Assembly (NCBI RefSeq): GCF_000340215.1
Contig: NW_006921534.1
Coordinates: 2,081,248 to 2,145,247, forward strand
Reading direction: 5' to 3'
Length of the DNA stretch: 64,000 bases
DNA from: Pseudocercospora fijiensis CIRAD86
Lineage: Eukaryota > Ascomycota > Dothideomycetes > Mycosphaerellales > Mycosphaerellaceae
The notes under the pieces: generated by a model
Told to the model about the DNA's origin: nothing
The model's database searches: none
Seen by the model: the letters and a program-made list of their open reading frames with translations, nothing else
Made by a program: the position numbers and the translations under genes
Part shown: in pieces, positions 22,401-33,295 of the stretch
How positions within the stretch are numbered: position 1 is the first letter of the stretch
Layout of the letters: each line of letters starts with the position of its first letter

Positions 22401-23379
22401 CTCTATTAATAACGCGCCGAGGACCTACGCAAAGGTCGTAAAGAAAGAGCTACGACAAATCTGTATAATAGCACGACGACAAGAACCTATATATAGAGCC
22501 CTTTACTAGAGATTCTATTACGACGACTAATACCAAATTCATTATTCTACTAAAGTAGAAGCAGGATTCTTCCCTTAGATTAGGCGACTCGTACGAGAAG
22601 ATGCGAAATCCTAGTTAGAAGAAGAAACGATTAATAAATCTTGCTTAGATACTAACGATAAAGAAAACCGAGATCCGGAAGCTTTATTCCCTCCCGGGGA
22701 GGAGTTAGGAGCTATCCTAGAAGTACCGGAGTCCCCTTAGTAAGAGGAGGAACAGCAAGAAGATTTAGAAGGAAGTCTAGATACCGAGGAAGAAACTACG
22801 AATAAAGAAAGTAAAGACGAATTCGGGATTAACGACGATACGATCCTTACGTTTACAATAGATGTACCTATAGCAGCGCGAACAATCGCCTTATATCTAG
22901 TACGCAAATACGAGGAAATGTTTCTAAAGGTTAACGGACAACGGAGGGTCGATCCTATCTAATTTAATTATTTCTAGATAAGCTTACGGGCAAAATTCTA
23001 GAATCACCCCCGGATACCTATAAACTATACGTACTATAACTTCATTACGGAGCGAGTACCGATAGGAAGCACAATTACGCCCTATAGATACGTCCTACCC
23101 GACGAAAGGACGATTATTACTTAAGAAATGCGTTAGACGGTCTAGCGATTAAATTAGTAATACCGAAAGGCTATAGTAGCGTAGGGACGGGATATATATA
23201 ACGATACCCTCGAGGAAAAATTATATACCGAAGAAGCACGAACGGTAGGACTACGGATCCGTAACTAGTTAGAACAACGTTAGGCTACTAATTAGTCGGG
23301 AAACGGACTAACTCTCTAGATTAGAGCGTTCTAAGAGAGTTCCTTAATACCGAAAGCGCTTAAGCATTAATAGTAGTCT

Positions 23380-26300
23380 TCCGTATAAAAGTTATCGTTA
23401 ACGGGCACCTAACGAGTGCATTAATAGATTCCGGAGCGAGCGGGAACTTTGCCTCCGAATTATTCGTTAAAAGCCGAGGGATCGCAACCCGAAGCAGAAG
23501 AGAAGGAGCGTATAAACTTATAGTAGTAGATAGGTTACCGCTACCTAGTATAGAACGAGAAACGATACCGTTACTACTAGCTATCTAACAGTACTACGAG
23601 GAGATTGTCTTAGATATTACTAATATAGCCAGTTATAACATTGTATTAGGTATACCTTAGTTAAGAAAGTATAACCTAGTCGTAGACTAGAGAAAAGGAG
23701 TACTTACATTTAAGGAATGCGACTATATAATCGGTATTCAACCTATATAGCGGCAGCGTTCGCAGGCAGATAAGATTGATAAACGTAGGGCGATTCGTAA
23801 GACGTTTACGTCGATAGGAATTACGGAGAACCGTATTTAACCCGGATCGATACTACCGTTAGGTTAGGAGGGTTATAATAATAATTACGGGAAGGATAGA
23901 AGTTATACGCTATCGAAGAATAAAGCTAGAATCTCGGACCTAGATATTCCTAAAGAGTATACTAAGTAGAAGCGACTCTTTAAAGAGGAGAGAGGCAAGG
24001 CAGCCTTACCTAAACACCAACTATAGGATTATAAAATACACTTACAGCCTAGGAAAGAGCCTCTATAGGGACCCTTATACGCAATGTCTAAGAAAGAGCT
24101 CAAAACCCTAGACAAGTAGCTAAAAGAGAAATTAGAAAAAGGCTAGATACGGAAGTCGATATCCTCGGCAGCCTTACTAGTAATGTTCGTTCCGAAAGCC
24201 GGATCAGACGAAGGACGGCTAGTAGTCGATTTTAGACGACTTAACGACATTACAATTAAGAATCGGTACCTACTACCGAACATCGAAGAAATGCAAGACC
24301 GATTAACTAGATTAGACTAGTATACGAAGATTAACCTACGCGATACGTTTTACGCAATACGTATAGTAGCTAGATACGAATAGATAACAGCATTCCGAAC
24401 AAGATATAGGCTTTACGAATTCTTAGTTATACCTATAGGACTTACAAATGCCCTAGCGTTATATTAAGACCTTGTAAACGAAGTCCTCCGAGACCTTCTA
24501 GATATATGCGTTATCGCATATATAGACGATATCTTAGTCTATACTAAAGGAGCTCTCGCGGACTATATACGAATAGTGTAGGACGTCTTTAAACGATTTA
24601 CTCAAGTAGGATTTAAGACTGCACCTAAGAAATGCGAATTCTATAAGAAGGAAGTTAAATTCCTAGGATTTATTATTAGTACTATAGGAATTAGGATCGA
24701 TCTAGAAAAAACCAAGTTAATATAGGAATAGCTAGCGCCTATATACGTTAAAGACGTACAATTATTCCTAGAATTAGCTAACTATAATAGAAAATTTATC
24801 GAGGGCTACTCTAAGACAGCGGCACCCCTTACAGAGCTTATAAAGAAAGACAAGAAATAGAACTAGAGCACGAAGGAAGACGAAGCGTTTAGGCAGCTAA
24901 AGAAGTAATGCGTTTCTGCGCTAACGCTACGATTATTCGATAGGAGTAAGGCGGTCTAGATAGAAACAGACGCGTCGGATAGGGCTATAGGAGCATGCCT
25001 TATATAGGAGCATAACGGGAAACGATACCCGGTAGCCTATTACTCGAGAAAGATATTACCCGCGGAACAGAACTACGATATCTATAATAAGGAGCTACTT
25101 ACAATAGTTGCATTACTACAATACTAGCGAGTATACGCGGAAGGAGTACCGAGTCTTACGATTCTTTCTAATTATAAGAATCTAACTTACTTTACTACGA
25201 CTAAAGTACTAACCCGAAGATAGGCCCGCTAGTCGGAACTACTAGGGCAGTACAAGTTCGAAATCCGCTATACCCTAGGACGCGAGAACGGACGAGCCGA
25301 CGCACTAAGCCGCCGTAGCGACTATATAGAAGGTTACGAACTAGTATAGCAGCAGATATTAAAAGCAAACTAAGACGGAAGCCTTAGTACTAATACAAAA
25401 GAATTTAACTATATTATACGAGTTCTTTAGGATATAGAAGAACAGTTCCTAATCGAATATAGGAAATACTAAGTACCTAAGGAACGAGTTACGGAGTGTA
25501 TATAACAATACTATAACGGACTAGAAAATAGACACCCTAGAGTTTTAAAAACAATAGAACTAGTTAAGCGAAGCTTCGGATTCCTATACATACGATAACG
25601 AGTTCTAGAATATATTAAGAAATGTCTACAATGTTAGCGTAACAAGGCTGATAGATACGCTAAATATAGACATATCCAATTTAGGACGCTACTAGATAAA
25701 CTATAGGACGAAGTTACAATAGACTTTATTACGAAACTACCAAAGTCTAAGGATCCGGTTATAGGACATAGCTACGATATAATACTTGTTATAGTCGATA
25801 GGCTTACGAAATACGCACACTTTATTCCTACTAACGAAGCAAGTACGGCAGAGCAACTCGGATACCTCGTACTAGATAGACTTGTACGATACTACGGATT
25901 TCTAAAGACCTATATTACGGACAGAGACAAGCTCTTTACGTTAAACTACTAGAAGACGCTTATAGCGACGCTTAGAATTAAGTACAAGCTATTAACGGCA
26001 TACTATCTATAGATAGACGGCTAAACGGAAGTTAAGAATTAGGCCTTAGAGGTATACTTACGGCACTACGTTAATTACGTATAAAACAATTAGGCATCGC
26101 TATTGCCTATAGCACAACTTACACTAAACAACCAACAATCTAAGACTACGAAAGAGACACTATTCTTCGCTAATTTTAGGAAACATCCGTAGCTATTCGG
26201 GGAATAGTATTTATAGTATCTATACGCGGATAAAGCGATAGTCGCTTTAGAACACTTGAAGCAGGTATATAAGGAATTGCAAAGGGCAATTGCCGAGTCT

Positions 26301-26760
26301 TAAGAAAAGATTACGGGGCTATATAATACTAAACGAAAAATAGCACCTTAGCTAAAGAAGGGGGATAAGGTCTACCTCCTAACAAAGAATCTAAAAACCC
26401 GGAGATCGACTAAGAAACTAGACTACGTTAAAGTCGGGCTATTTCTAATTAATGAGCCTAAAGGACTAGTTAACTACCGACTCAAACTACCGGACGACGC
26501 GAAAATCCACCTAGTATTCTATATCTCTATACTAGAACCTACAGACGCCGAAACACCGTATTAAGAAACATTTCACTTCTAACCTAAGGAAGAAAACGAG
26601 TTTGAAGTCGAGGAAATCCTAGATTAGCAAGGTTAGAAATACCTTATTAAATGGAAAGGATACCTACATTTAGAAAACACCTAGGAACTAAAAGAAAACC
26701 TATAGAACTATTAGCAGATAATTAAAAAATATCAAAACCGGACAAAAAAGAAATAACTAG
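23380..26760 (+). pseudogene. Gypsy pol relic: protease, RT, RNase H, integrase, chromodomain
   Basis: Landmarks in order: the protease active site in ALIDSGASGNF at about 23420-23450; reverse transcriptase with LVVDFRRLN near 24210 and the catalytic YIDDILVYT near 24518-24544; RNase H with ETDASDRAIGACL near 24965; integrase with TIDFITKLPKS near 25720 and YITDRDKLF near 25912; and a chromodomain at about 26600-26740 with YLIKWKGY. Stops are nearly all at former Gln or Trp codons (for instance W to stop in the chromodomain). Ordinary order for a chromovirus. Confidence 0.88.
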
Positions 26761-26929
26761 TATAGGAATTAAACCTACGACCTCTTAGACCCTATCGATT
26801 ATAGCGCCTTAGAGTTCTTAACGACCTAGGGCAGTATAGCTCGAGGAGCGGGGACTCTAATAGCGTACCTAGTAACTATGTCTTTTATAGCTAAGAATTA
26901 TACTACTAGACTAACTAGCTAGAAGATGA

Positions 26930-27464
26930 AATAGATAGGAAATATTAAAAATATATACCTTTAAGACACTAGACTCTCGGCACTCCTACTAGGAATTTCA
27001 GAGATAGGCTAGGACGTCCTATCTAGACGACTCTAGTTATAAGGCGACATCTATAATCGGCTATCTAGGGGAAACGGCTCGTTAGTAGGCAACGAGAATA
27101 TTATCGGCTCTATAGGCGAAGAGCCTAGCTTTCTTTCGAGCTCCTCCGCCTATTAAATAGAGGCTTCCTCTACCTTAAGAGCTTATACCTCCCGATCTTC
27201 CTTTATACGCAGCGACTTACGTAAGCGACGGACCTTTACGCGATGCTCGAAAAGCTTCCGCGTAAGGAGGTCTTCCTCCTCTTCGGCCGCTTCGAGATCT
27301 TTAGCTATCTTTAGGCGCGCCTTCCGGATTTTTTTATATTCTATACGAGTAACTTGTATATTACAGGACTAGCCGTATAGGGCGCACTCGGAGCAGCGGC
27401 TAGAACGGAGATCGACTTTGTAGGATTTATCGGCCTATTCGTAATAAAAGCAGCGGATCGGCAT
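26930..27464 (-). pseudogene. Antisense frame in the chromovirus: Cys-cluster plus coiled coil
   Basis: Between the chromodomain and the 3' LTR the minus strand reads as protein from an ATG at 27464. It opens MPIRCFYCE, then has a second CSECALYG..C group, giving a Cys-rich zinc-binding-like module, followed by a charged helical stretch rich in Glu/Arg/Lys (about 27330 down to 27160) that would form a coiled coil. Frames of this type, opposite to gag-pol, are a recurring feature in fungal Gypsy elements from my general knowledge; their role is unknown. The reading from about 27160 to 26930 is less certain. Confidence 0.6.
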
Positions 27465-27609
27465 TTCGAAGCAGTCGGTAAGGATATTATTTGCGATATT
27501 TTCCTTACGCTAACGAGAAGACAAGTCCTTTAATAACTTTAGTATAGCAAAGAAGTTAGAATTAGAAAGTTCCGGAATAAGGGACTATCCCGCTTAAGGA
27601 GGGGGATAG

Positions 27610-27955
27610 TATTACGGATCTAATTAGTTAGAGTCCTTATATAATCTTAGAGCGACGCTAAGACTAGTAGGCTAAGCTATCGCTCTATCTTACTAGGAGC
27701 GATAGGAGCGGTCGAGAGCGATAGCGTCGCTTACGTCGCTTACGACTACAGACAAGATGTCTCCTTTATATTTAGGAACGCCGGAATGCCCTTATAGCTC
27801 GAGGCGTTTAACTTATATTACCTACTTACTAATTAGAATTACCTTTATACTAATTATTCTGTCTCTGCCTCCCGCTTGTATTAGCCTCTCTAAAGAAGCC
27901 TCGGCTTGCACGTAATAAGAAGTTACCTAACGATCTGTCGCGAGTAACCGTAACA
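27610..27955 (+). repeat. 3' LTR of the chromovirus
   Basis: 346 bp. The first two bases are TA instead of TG, a RIP-type change, while the end CGTAACA is intact. Adjacent to the second AGTAG target duplication. Confidence 0.92.
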
Positions 27956-27960
27956 AGTAG

Positions 27961-28990
27961 CTAACTTTATACTAAAGAGCGTAGCGATATATATAATATA
28001 AGAGGGCGAGCTTAGAGACCTTCGGTCGGACATTACTAGCAAGCGTTAGGTATTAAACGTATACCTACTTATACGTAGCGACGACGACGAGCTCTAGACC
28101 TAGCTTCTATGCCTTCTATAGCCTATTTAGCGCAAGATTAGTACTAAGATTAATCGCGTTCTCGACAAGTTCGTATACTAAAACCCGAAGCTATTATTAA
28201 CTAAGGAGGCAGGCGCGCTTACCTATAACTACAAATTCTTCCGCTAATACTATACCCTTTACGCTAACCTCTAGTATTATTACCTTATACTTAAACGCGT
28301 TATTATTAAGGATTATTACTAGTAATAATAGATTAATATATTCGCTAGACGCGCTCTCGAGGTCTACAAAGAAGACGCTTCTAAGTTAATAGCGGTATAA
28401 GAAGACGCTACTACTAAGGCGGCGGCAGCGTATACGCCTACCTATCGATTAAACGTCCGCGAGGTACTTACTAACGCGTACGAGTTAATCTTCTAACTTA
28501 AGCGCTTATACGACTAATAAGGCATAGACGAGAGCGATAAGCAACGTAAAGTTATTATCTCGAAGATACTAATAGTCTTCTACGAGAGCGGTAATAACAT
28601 TAGGAAGGGCTTTACTAAGCTAGTCCTTACTTACTTTAAGACTATATATCTAGACGCTATTTTCGTACTAATAAAAGCGCCGCCGAAGCTATTATAAGCG
28701 CTATTACTAAGCGATATTATATCGAGCTATTACTATCCGAAAGCGACTAACGATATAGCGCTATCGCTAAAGAAGCGGAAGAGTAAGAGCGTAGATAAGA
28801 GCGTAGATACTACGAGTAAGAAGAGGTCGAAGAAATAGGTAGAGAAGTTATATATACCTAACTAAATACTAGCGGCGCTAGTTCTACTAAATCTTAGTAA
28901 AGAAGCGGCGTTAGTAGTTCTAGGTAGTACCGACGCGTTCTCTACGCGTTTTCCTTTATAAGCCGCCGCGGAGGTAACTTATAGCTATTA
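27961..28990 (+). pseudogene. MULE-type transposase relic (right part) or accessory frame
   Basis: Plus-strand coding relic directly after the Gypsy target duplication. Readable pieces include a segment around 28430-28700 and a basic KKRKSKSVDKSVD-like stretch near 28770. No domain can be named; its place suggests the C-terminal part of the MULE protein. Confidence 0.4.
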
Positions 28991-29215
28991 AATGCCTTCG
29001 TTAACTCTACTAGCGCTATATAGCTACTTTCCTTACTAAAATAAGTAGTAGAGTAACGATCCGAGTACGATATAGGTCTATAGTAGTATACCTTATATAC
29101 CGCTGCTTTCTAATATATATTACTGCTATTAATTTGTTAATAATCGCTAATAATACCTTACTTTTTGCTATACCGCTATTTTACTAATAAACTTTAGCTT
29201 TATTTTTAGTAATAT

Positions 29216-29798
29216 ACTTAGTATCTATTAGTAGAGATATAGAGGTCGTTAAAATCTATTAAAATAGTACGAAATCTATTAAATTGCGACTATACGACCT
29301 CTTATTCGCAATATTTAGTATACTAGCGGAAATCGTACTACTACTACTACTACTACTACTACCGTCGACCTAGTAACTACGACGCGTAGCGACGACGAGA
29401 TTACGTTTTCTATAGTTACGCATACTACGGAGCGGACTTCTATATCTTACCGAGTCCGCTGCGGCAGGCCGAGCTTATTCTTAGTACAAGCGACGCTCGG
29501 ACGGTGGTATGGGACTTTATACGTGCCCCCGTCGCGGCCCATGGACCCCTGCTCGCTTCCTGCCGCGACCGTCCCGCACCTGCCTAGTACCGTGGTTGCT
29601 ACTAGCTACGCACGACAGCGTAAACAGCGCCTGCTAATGCAACTGCTCGCACTTGCACGACTCGCGACATTTCTCCCCTGAACAGCAAGCGCGAAGCCGC
29701 AGAAGGTTCATCTACTATTATTTTTGCAACGACTCAGACCTTCACTCCCGACAAACCTCTACCGCGCGACACACTACCAAAACCCCACGACCGCCGTC
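29216..29798. other. Repeat-block edge and upstream region of stu2
   Basis: The first part is still RIP-like and carries a TAC/ACT trinucleotide run at 29336-29362. From about 29450 the composition becomes normal and G/C-richer. The last 150 bases form the presumed 5' leader of the Stu2-like gene. Confidence 0.5.
29336..29362. repeat. (TAC)9 microsatellite
   Basis: Nine uninterrupted TAC units at the border between the RIP block and the stu2 island. Confidence 0.9.
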
Positions 29799-32453
29799 AT
29801 GGGCGAAGAAGAGGAGTGGGCGCAACTGCCGCTCACCGACCAATTTCAACACAAGAACTGGAAGGCGCGAAAGGGCGGCTACGAAACAGCAACAAAAGAG
29901 TTCAAGACCGCACAGCCTTCAGACCCGATCGTGCGCGAGTTCACGCTAGACAGCGGCTTGTGGAAAGGCGCGGTAGGCGACGCAAACGCAGCAGCACAGC
30001 AGGAAGCGCTCAACGCATACAATGCCTTCCTCGATGCGGCAGGCACAGATGGAGCGCGAAAGACAAGAGGCGTAACCGTAGGTCCAGCGGTGGAGAAGGG
30101 TCTGACTGGAAGACCGGCCGCCAAGGCTTCAGCGCTGGAGTCGATATTGCTGCTGATCGAACTGGATAAGCCGGATCCCGTGATAGACGAGGTACTGCCG
30201 TATTTGTCTCATAAGACGCCCAAAATGATCGTCGCAGCATTGGATGCGCTAAGAGAGGTCTATCATGCCTACGGTTGCAAGACGGTCGAGCCAAAGCCGG
30301 TGATAAAATTGCTACCAAAGGTGTTCGGCCACGCAGACAAGAATGTGCGAGCGCAAGCACAAGCTCTCACTGTCGAGCTCTACAGATGGCTGAAAGAACC
30401 TATGAAGCCTCTCTTCTGGAACGAGCTCAAGGAGGTACAGCAGAAGGATCTAGACAAGCTATTTGAGCCTGTAAAATCCGAACCAGCTCCCAGACAAGAG
30501 CGCTTGCTTCGATCACAACAGGCTGCAAAAGAACGAGAGGTCGAAGAAGCCGCAGCAGGGGGAGAGGAGGAGGCTGAAGATGGTGGCGAGATCGACCTTG
30601 AGCCTGAATTTGAAGCAGTAGACGTGCTCGCCAAAGTGCCCAAGGATTTCAACGACCGGCTCGCAAGCACCAAATGGAAAGACAGGAAAGAGGCTTTGGA
30701 CGAAACTTTTGCGGCTGTCAACGTCCCTGCCATCCAGGAAGGTTCGTTCGACGACATTATTCGAGCGTGTGCCAAGAGCATGAAGGATGCAAACATTGCG
30801 GTAGTTACGGTCGCAGCAAACGTCGTTGAGTGCCTGGCAAAGGGCTTGCGAAAGTCATTTGGCAAGTACCGCAGTCAGATTCTCGCGCCAATGCTGGAAC
30901 GCTTCAAGGAGAAGAAGGCGTCAGTAACAGATGCTATCGGCGCTGCTTGCGATGCCGTGTTCATGGCTACAGGTCTCGGCGATGTGCAGGCTGATGTCCT
31001 GGAAGGTCTTAAGAACAAGAACCCTCAAGTCAAGGAGAACAGCGCCAAATTCCTTGCACGGTGTCTGAAGACGACGCGGGAAGCACCAACGCCTGAGCAG
31101 ACAAAAGAATTGGCAGAGGGGGCCAAGAAATTGCTCACAGAAAGCGCAGCCCCTCTCCGAGATGCTGGATGCGAAATCCTTGGCGTTCTCTGGAAGATAA
31201 TGGGCGATCGCAACATGCTTGCTCATCTCGACGGACTCGACGATATCAAGAAGAACAAAGTCAAGGAGTTTTCAGATGCAGCTGAAGTGAAAGCCAAGTG
31301 GAAGCCGAAGACAGCAGCACCCCCAGCAAGAGCTGCAGGTGGTCCAGGTGCCAAGAAGCCTGCACTAGGTTCGAAGAGGCCTGCCCCAGCTGGAGCAAAG
31401 AAGCCAGCACCCCCAAGAGTGACATCTCCTCCGGCAGAAGATGCTCCTCTGCAACCACGTCCTACGAGCAGACCTGTTGGTAAGCCTGCTGGTGGACTGC
31501 GACCTCCTGGCACAGGTCTGAAGGCGCCAGGTAGTGGGTTGGCAAAGCCCGGTCTCAAAGCCTCATCGGCCGCTGGGGCCGCCTCGCCGAAACGTGCTGG
31601 TGTGGTCTACGATGAGCCTCCACCAGCTCCTGCCACGCCTAAGGCGGGATTAGGAAGAGGCTTGGCTGGTCGACCACTCGCGAAGCCTTCAGCAGCGGCC
31701 ACATCACCTCCACAACCACAACGGTCATTGGATCACGTTTCGAGTGGACTCTCGAGTGTAGAGCGTCAAGAGCTGGACGCACTCCGTGCAGAAGTCGACC
31801 TCGTCCGACAGCAAGCCTCCGACCTGCGAAACGAGAAACTTAAGATGAGTTCACAGATCGCAGAGCTGCAGGTGCAGAATGCTCAGCTTATTGAGGATCA
31901 CACTCGCGATGTGCTTCAAATCAAAGCCAAGGAAACCCAGCTTGTCCGTGCTCGGTCCGACGCAGAGTCTGCAGAAGACCGAGCGAACACGCTTAGTCGA
32001 GAGATTGATCGTCTGAAGCGTGAGATATCGAGATTGAGCCGAACCCAGGCTGGTAGAGACAGCCCGATCGAGTCAGCATGGAATGGAGGAAGTACATCAC
32101 CCCGTCCGGTGTACGCATCTAGTAGATCATATCATCTTCCACCGGCCCGAAATTACGGCAGCATCGATGGAATCGAAGGTAAGGAGAATCATCCTCGCAC
32201 CGCATCCGAGGGAAAGCTAAGAGGCGGACTAGGCGAGCGGAGCGATAGCAGACCCATGAGCAATGGCTCTTCTGGCGGTCGCGCAACTCCCGCATTGGGC
32301 GAGGATGGCGGTACCATCAATGGCAGCAGCAGTCTTCGAGGGAGCCAAGGCGATGGGCAAGAGAGCTGGCGAAGAGCAGCTGAAGTCACGCAAAATCTGA
32401 AGGCCAGGATCGAAATGATGAAGGCCAGGCAGAACATCAACCGCGGGCAATAA
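29799..32453 (+). CDS. stu2: XMAP215/Dis1-family microtubule polymerase (Stu2/Alp14-like)
   Basis: Single frame of 884 residues starting MGEEEEWAQLPLTDQF; the ATG at 29799 is chosen because the frame before it opens only with a TTG. Two TOG domains of HEAT-like repeats bind tubulin: TOG1 about residues 1-235 (with KNVRAQAQALTVELY) and TOG2 about 285-515 (FNDRLASTKWKDRKEALDE opens it). A basic Ala/Pro/Lys-rich linker (about 520-665) binds the microtubule lattice. A coiled coil (about 670-765, LDALRAEVDLVRQQASDLRN) gives the dimer seen in yeast Stu2. A Ser/Gly-rich stretch and a short conserved C-terminal helix (LKARIEMMKARQNI) follow. Two TOGs plus coiled coil is the fungal layout. It promotes microtubule growth at plus ends, spindle poles and kinetochores. 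Confidence 0.93.
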   Translation: MGEEEEWAQLPLTDQFQHKNWKARKGGYETATKEFKTAQPSDPIVREFTLDSGLWKGAVGDANAAAQQEALNAYNAFLDAAGTDGARKTRGVTVGPAVEKGLTGRPAAKASALESILLLIELDKPDPVIDEVLPYLSHKTPKMIVAALDALREVYHAYGCKTVEPKPVIKLLPKVFGHADKNVRAQAQALTVELYRWLKEPMKPLFWNELKEVQQKDLDKLFEPVKSEPAPRQERLLRSQQAAKEREVEEAAAGGEEEAEDGGEIDLEPEFEAVDVLAKVPKDFNDRLASTKWKDRKEALDETFAAVNVPAIQEGSFDDIIRACAKSMKDANIAVVTVAANVVECLAKGLRKSFGKYRSQILAPMLERFKEKKASVTDAIGAACDAVFMATGLGDVQADVLEGLKNKNPQVKENSAKFLARCLKTTREAPTPEQTKELAEGAKKLLTESAAPLRDAGCEILGVLWKIMGDRNMLAHLDGLDDIKKNKVKEFSDAAEVKAKWKPKTAAPPARAAGGPGAKKPALGSKRPAPAGAKKPAPPRVTSPPAEDAPLQPRPTSRPVGKPAGGLRPPGTGLKAPGSGLAKPGLKASSAAGAASPKRAGVVYDEPPPAPATPKAGLGRGLAGRPLAKPSAAATSPPQPQRSLDHVSSGLSSVERQELDALRAEVDLVRQQASDLRNEKLKMSSQIAELQVQNAQLIEDHTRDVLQIKAKETQLVRARSDAESAEDRANTLSREIDRLKREISRLSRTQAGRDSPIESAWNGGSTSPRPVYASSRSYHLPPARNYGSIDGIEGKENHPRTASEGKLRGGLGERSDSRPMSNGSSGGRATPALGEDGGTINGSSSLRGSQGDGQESWRRAAEVTQNLKARIEMMKARQNINRGQ

Positions 32454-33295
32454 TGCTTGCCGCGTGACGTTTTGTGCTTTTTGAAATCAGCTCCTCACAA
32501 CTTTTGTATGTATGAATGATGGGCATTACGACCAGGATGGATGCATTGGCATGGCACGGCGTTCATTCTGGAGTACGCATGATACCCATATGGGTTCTTT
32601 ATTAGGTTCAAGTACAGGTTGGACTAATCCAGATCACTTCACATTTGCAGGAACAAGAGTCTCACCAAACGTGCCACTTCACGCACAATCTTCTGAACAC
32701 ACGTGGCTAACAAGATCCAGCTACATAGTACTTGGCTCCTCATGCTCAGGTGAAGAGTTGGCTACGTCATGCAGTTGCCGCGGCTCCGGAACAGCTGGAG
32801 ATCTCTTCATCAAATCTGACGCAGGGTCTCCTTCAGCCGGGCCGGGTAGCATGGATTTGAAGTCCCGGCTTCCGCTCAGTCAGCCAGAAAGTTTAGAGTT
32901 TCATCAGAGCAGTGCTGCGCGTCGTTCTCCCGAGCCACCGAAGAGTCCATCACCACCGCAGCAAGTCTGCTACAGACAAGATGACTATGATTTCAGAGAA
33001 TCCGAACCCGTGGTCCATCTTGCATAGCCTCGACGTGGAACATGGTGATGTCAGCAAACCCCCTTATACGGCGTCGGATGACGGGCAAGTATTCCAGCAG
33101 CCAGGTCCTGCTGGCTTCCGTATGTATAAGTATGATGTTCTCTGCCTCAGTCGTGGACGCGAGATCCATCAAGCATATCCTTTGTCTACTTACCAGGTTC
33201 TTCTTCGTCTAGAGACCCTTCCAGATCAGCCGCACAGATCGAGAGACAATATTGAATCCAGGACTTGAGCACGAGCGGCTTTGCCACCATTCACA
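32454..33295. other. Intergenic, no gene recognised
   Basis: 842 bases between stu2 and the transporter. Open stretches exist on the plus strand (for example 32512-33027) but are low-information, Ser/Pro-rich and match no family. The right part is the transporter promoter and leader. Confidence 0.55.

Larger units (their letters stand above)
21058..27955 (+). mobile_element. Complete Ty3/Gypsy chromovirus, RIP-inactivated
   Basis: 6898 bp with two 346-bp LTRs beginning TGTTACGG (TATTACGG in the 3' copy) and ending CGTAACA (TATAATA in the 5' copy), flanked by the 5-bp target duplication AGTAG (21053-21057, 27956-27960). A polypurine run (AAGGAGGGGGA, about 27594-27606) precedes the 3' LTR. 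In order inside: gag with a zinc knuckle, aspartic protease, reverse transcriptase, RNase H, integrase and a chromodomain, the last marking a chromovirus that targets heterochromatin. All frames carry many TAG/TAA stops. The LTRs differ by transitions only, as RIP predicts. The element sits inside the MULE. Confidence 0.92.
18893..29215 (+). mobile_element. RIP-degraded MULE-type DNA transposon, split by a Gypsy element
   Basis: RIP DNA on both sides of the Gypsy element (18893-21057 and 27961-29215) belongs together: removing 21058-27955 plus one AGTAG copy joins the two halves. The left half encodes the N-terminal and DDE parts of a MULE-type transposase; the right half keeps further plus-strand coding relics up to about 28990. 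The right edge (29151-29212) shares its sequence with 9711-9780. I could not identify terminal inverted repeats or a 9-10-bp target duplication, so the outer limits are approximate. Confidence 0.6.

Noticed and set aside
29724..29798. 25-residue N-terminal extension of Stu2
   Set aside because: It begins with a TTG; the ATG at 29799 opens with the family's usual N-terminus.
32512..33027. 171-codon plus-strand frame before the MFS gene
   Set aside because: Low-complexity Ser/Pro content and overlap with another open frame; no motif. More likely 3' and 5' untranslated DNA.
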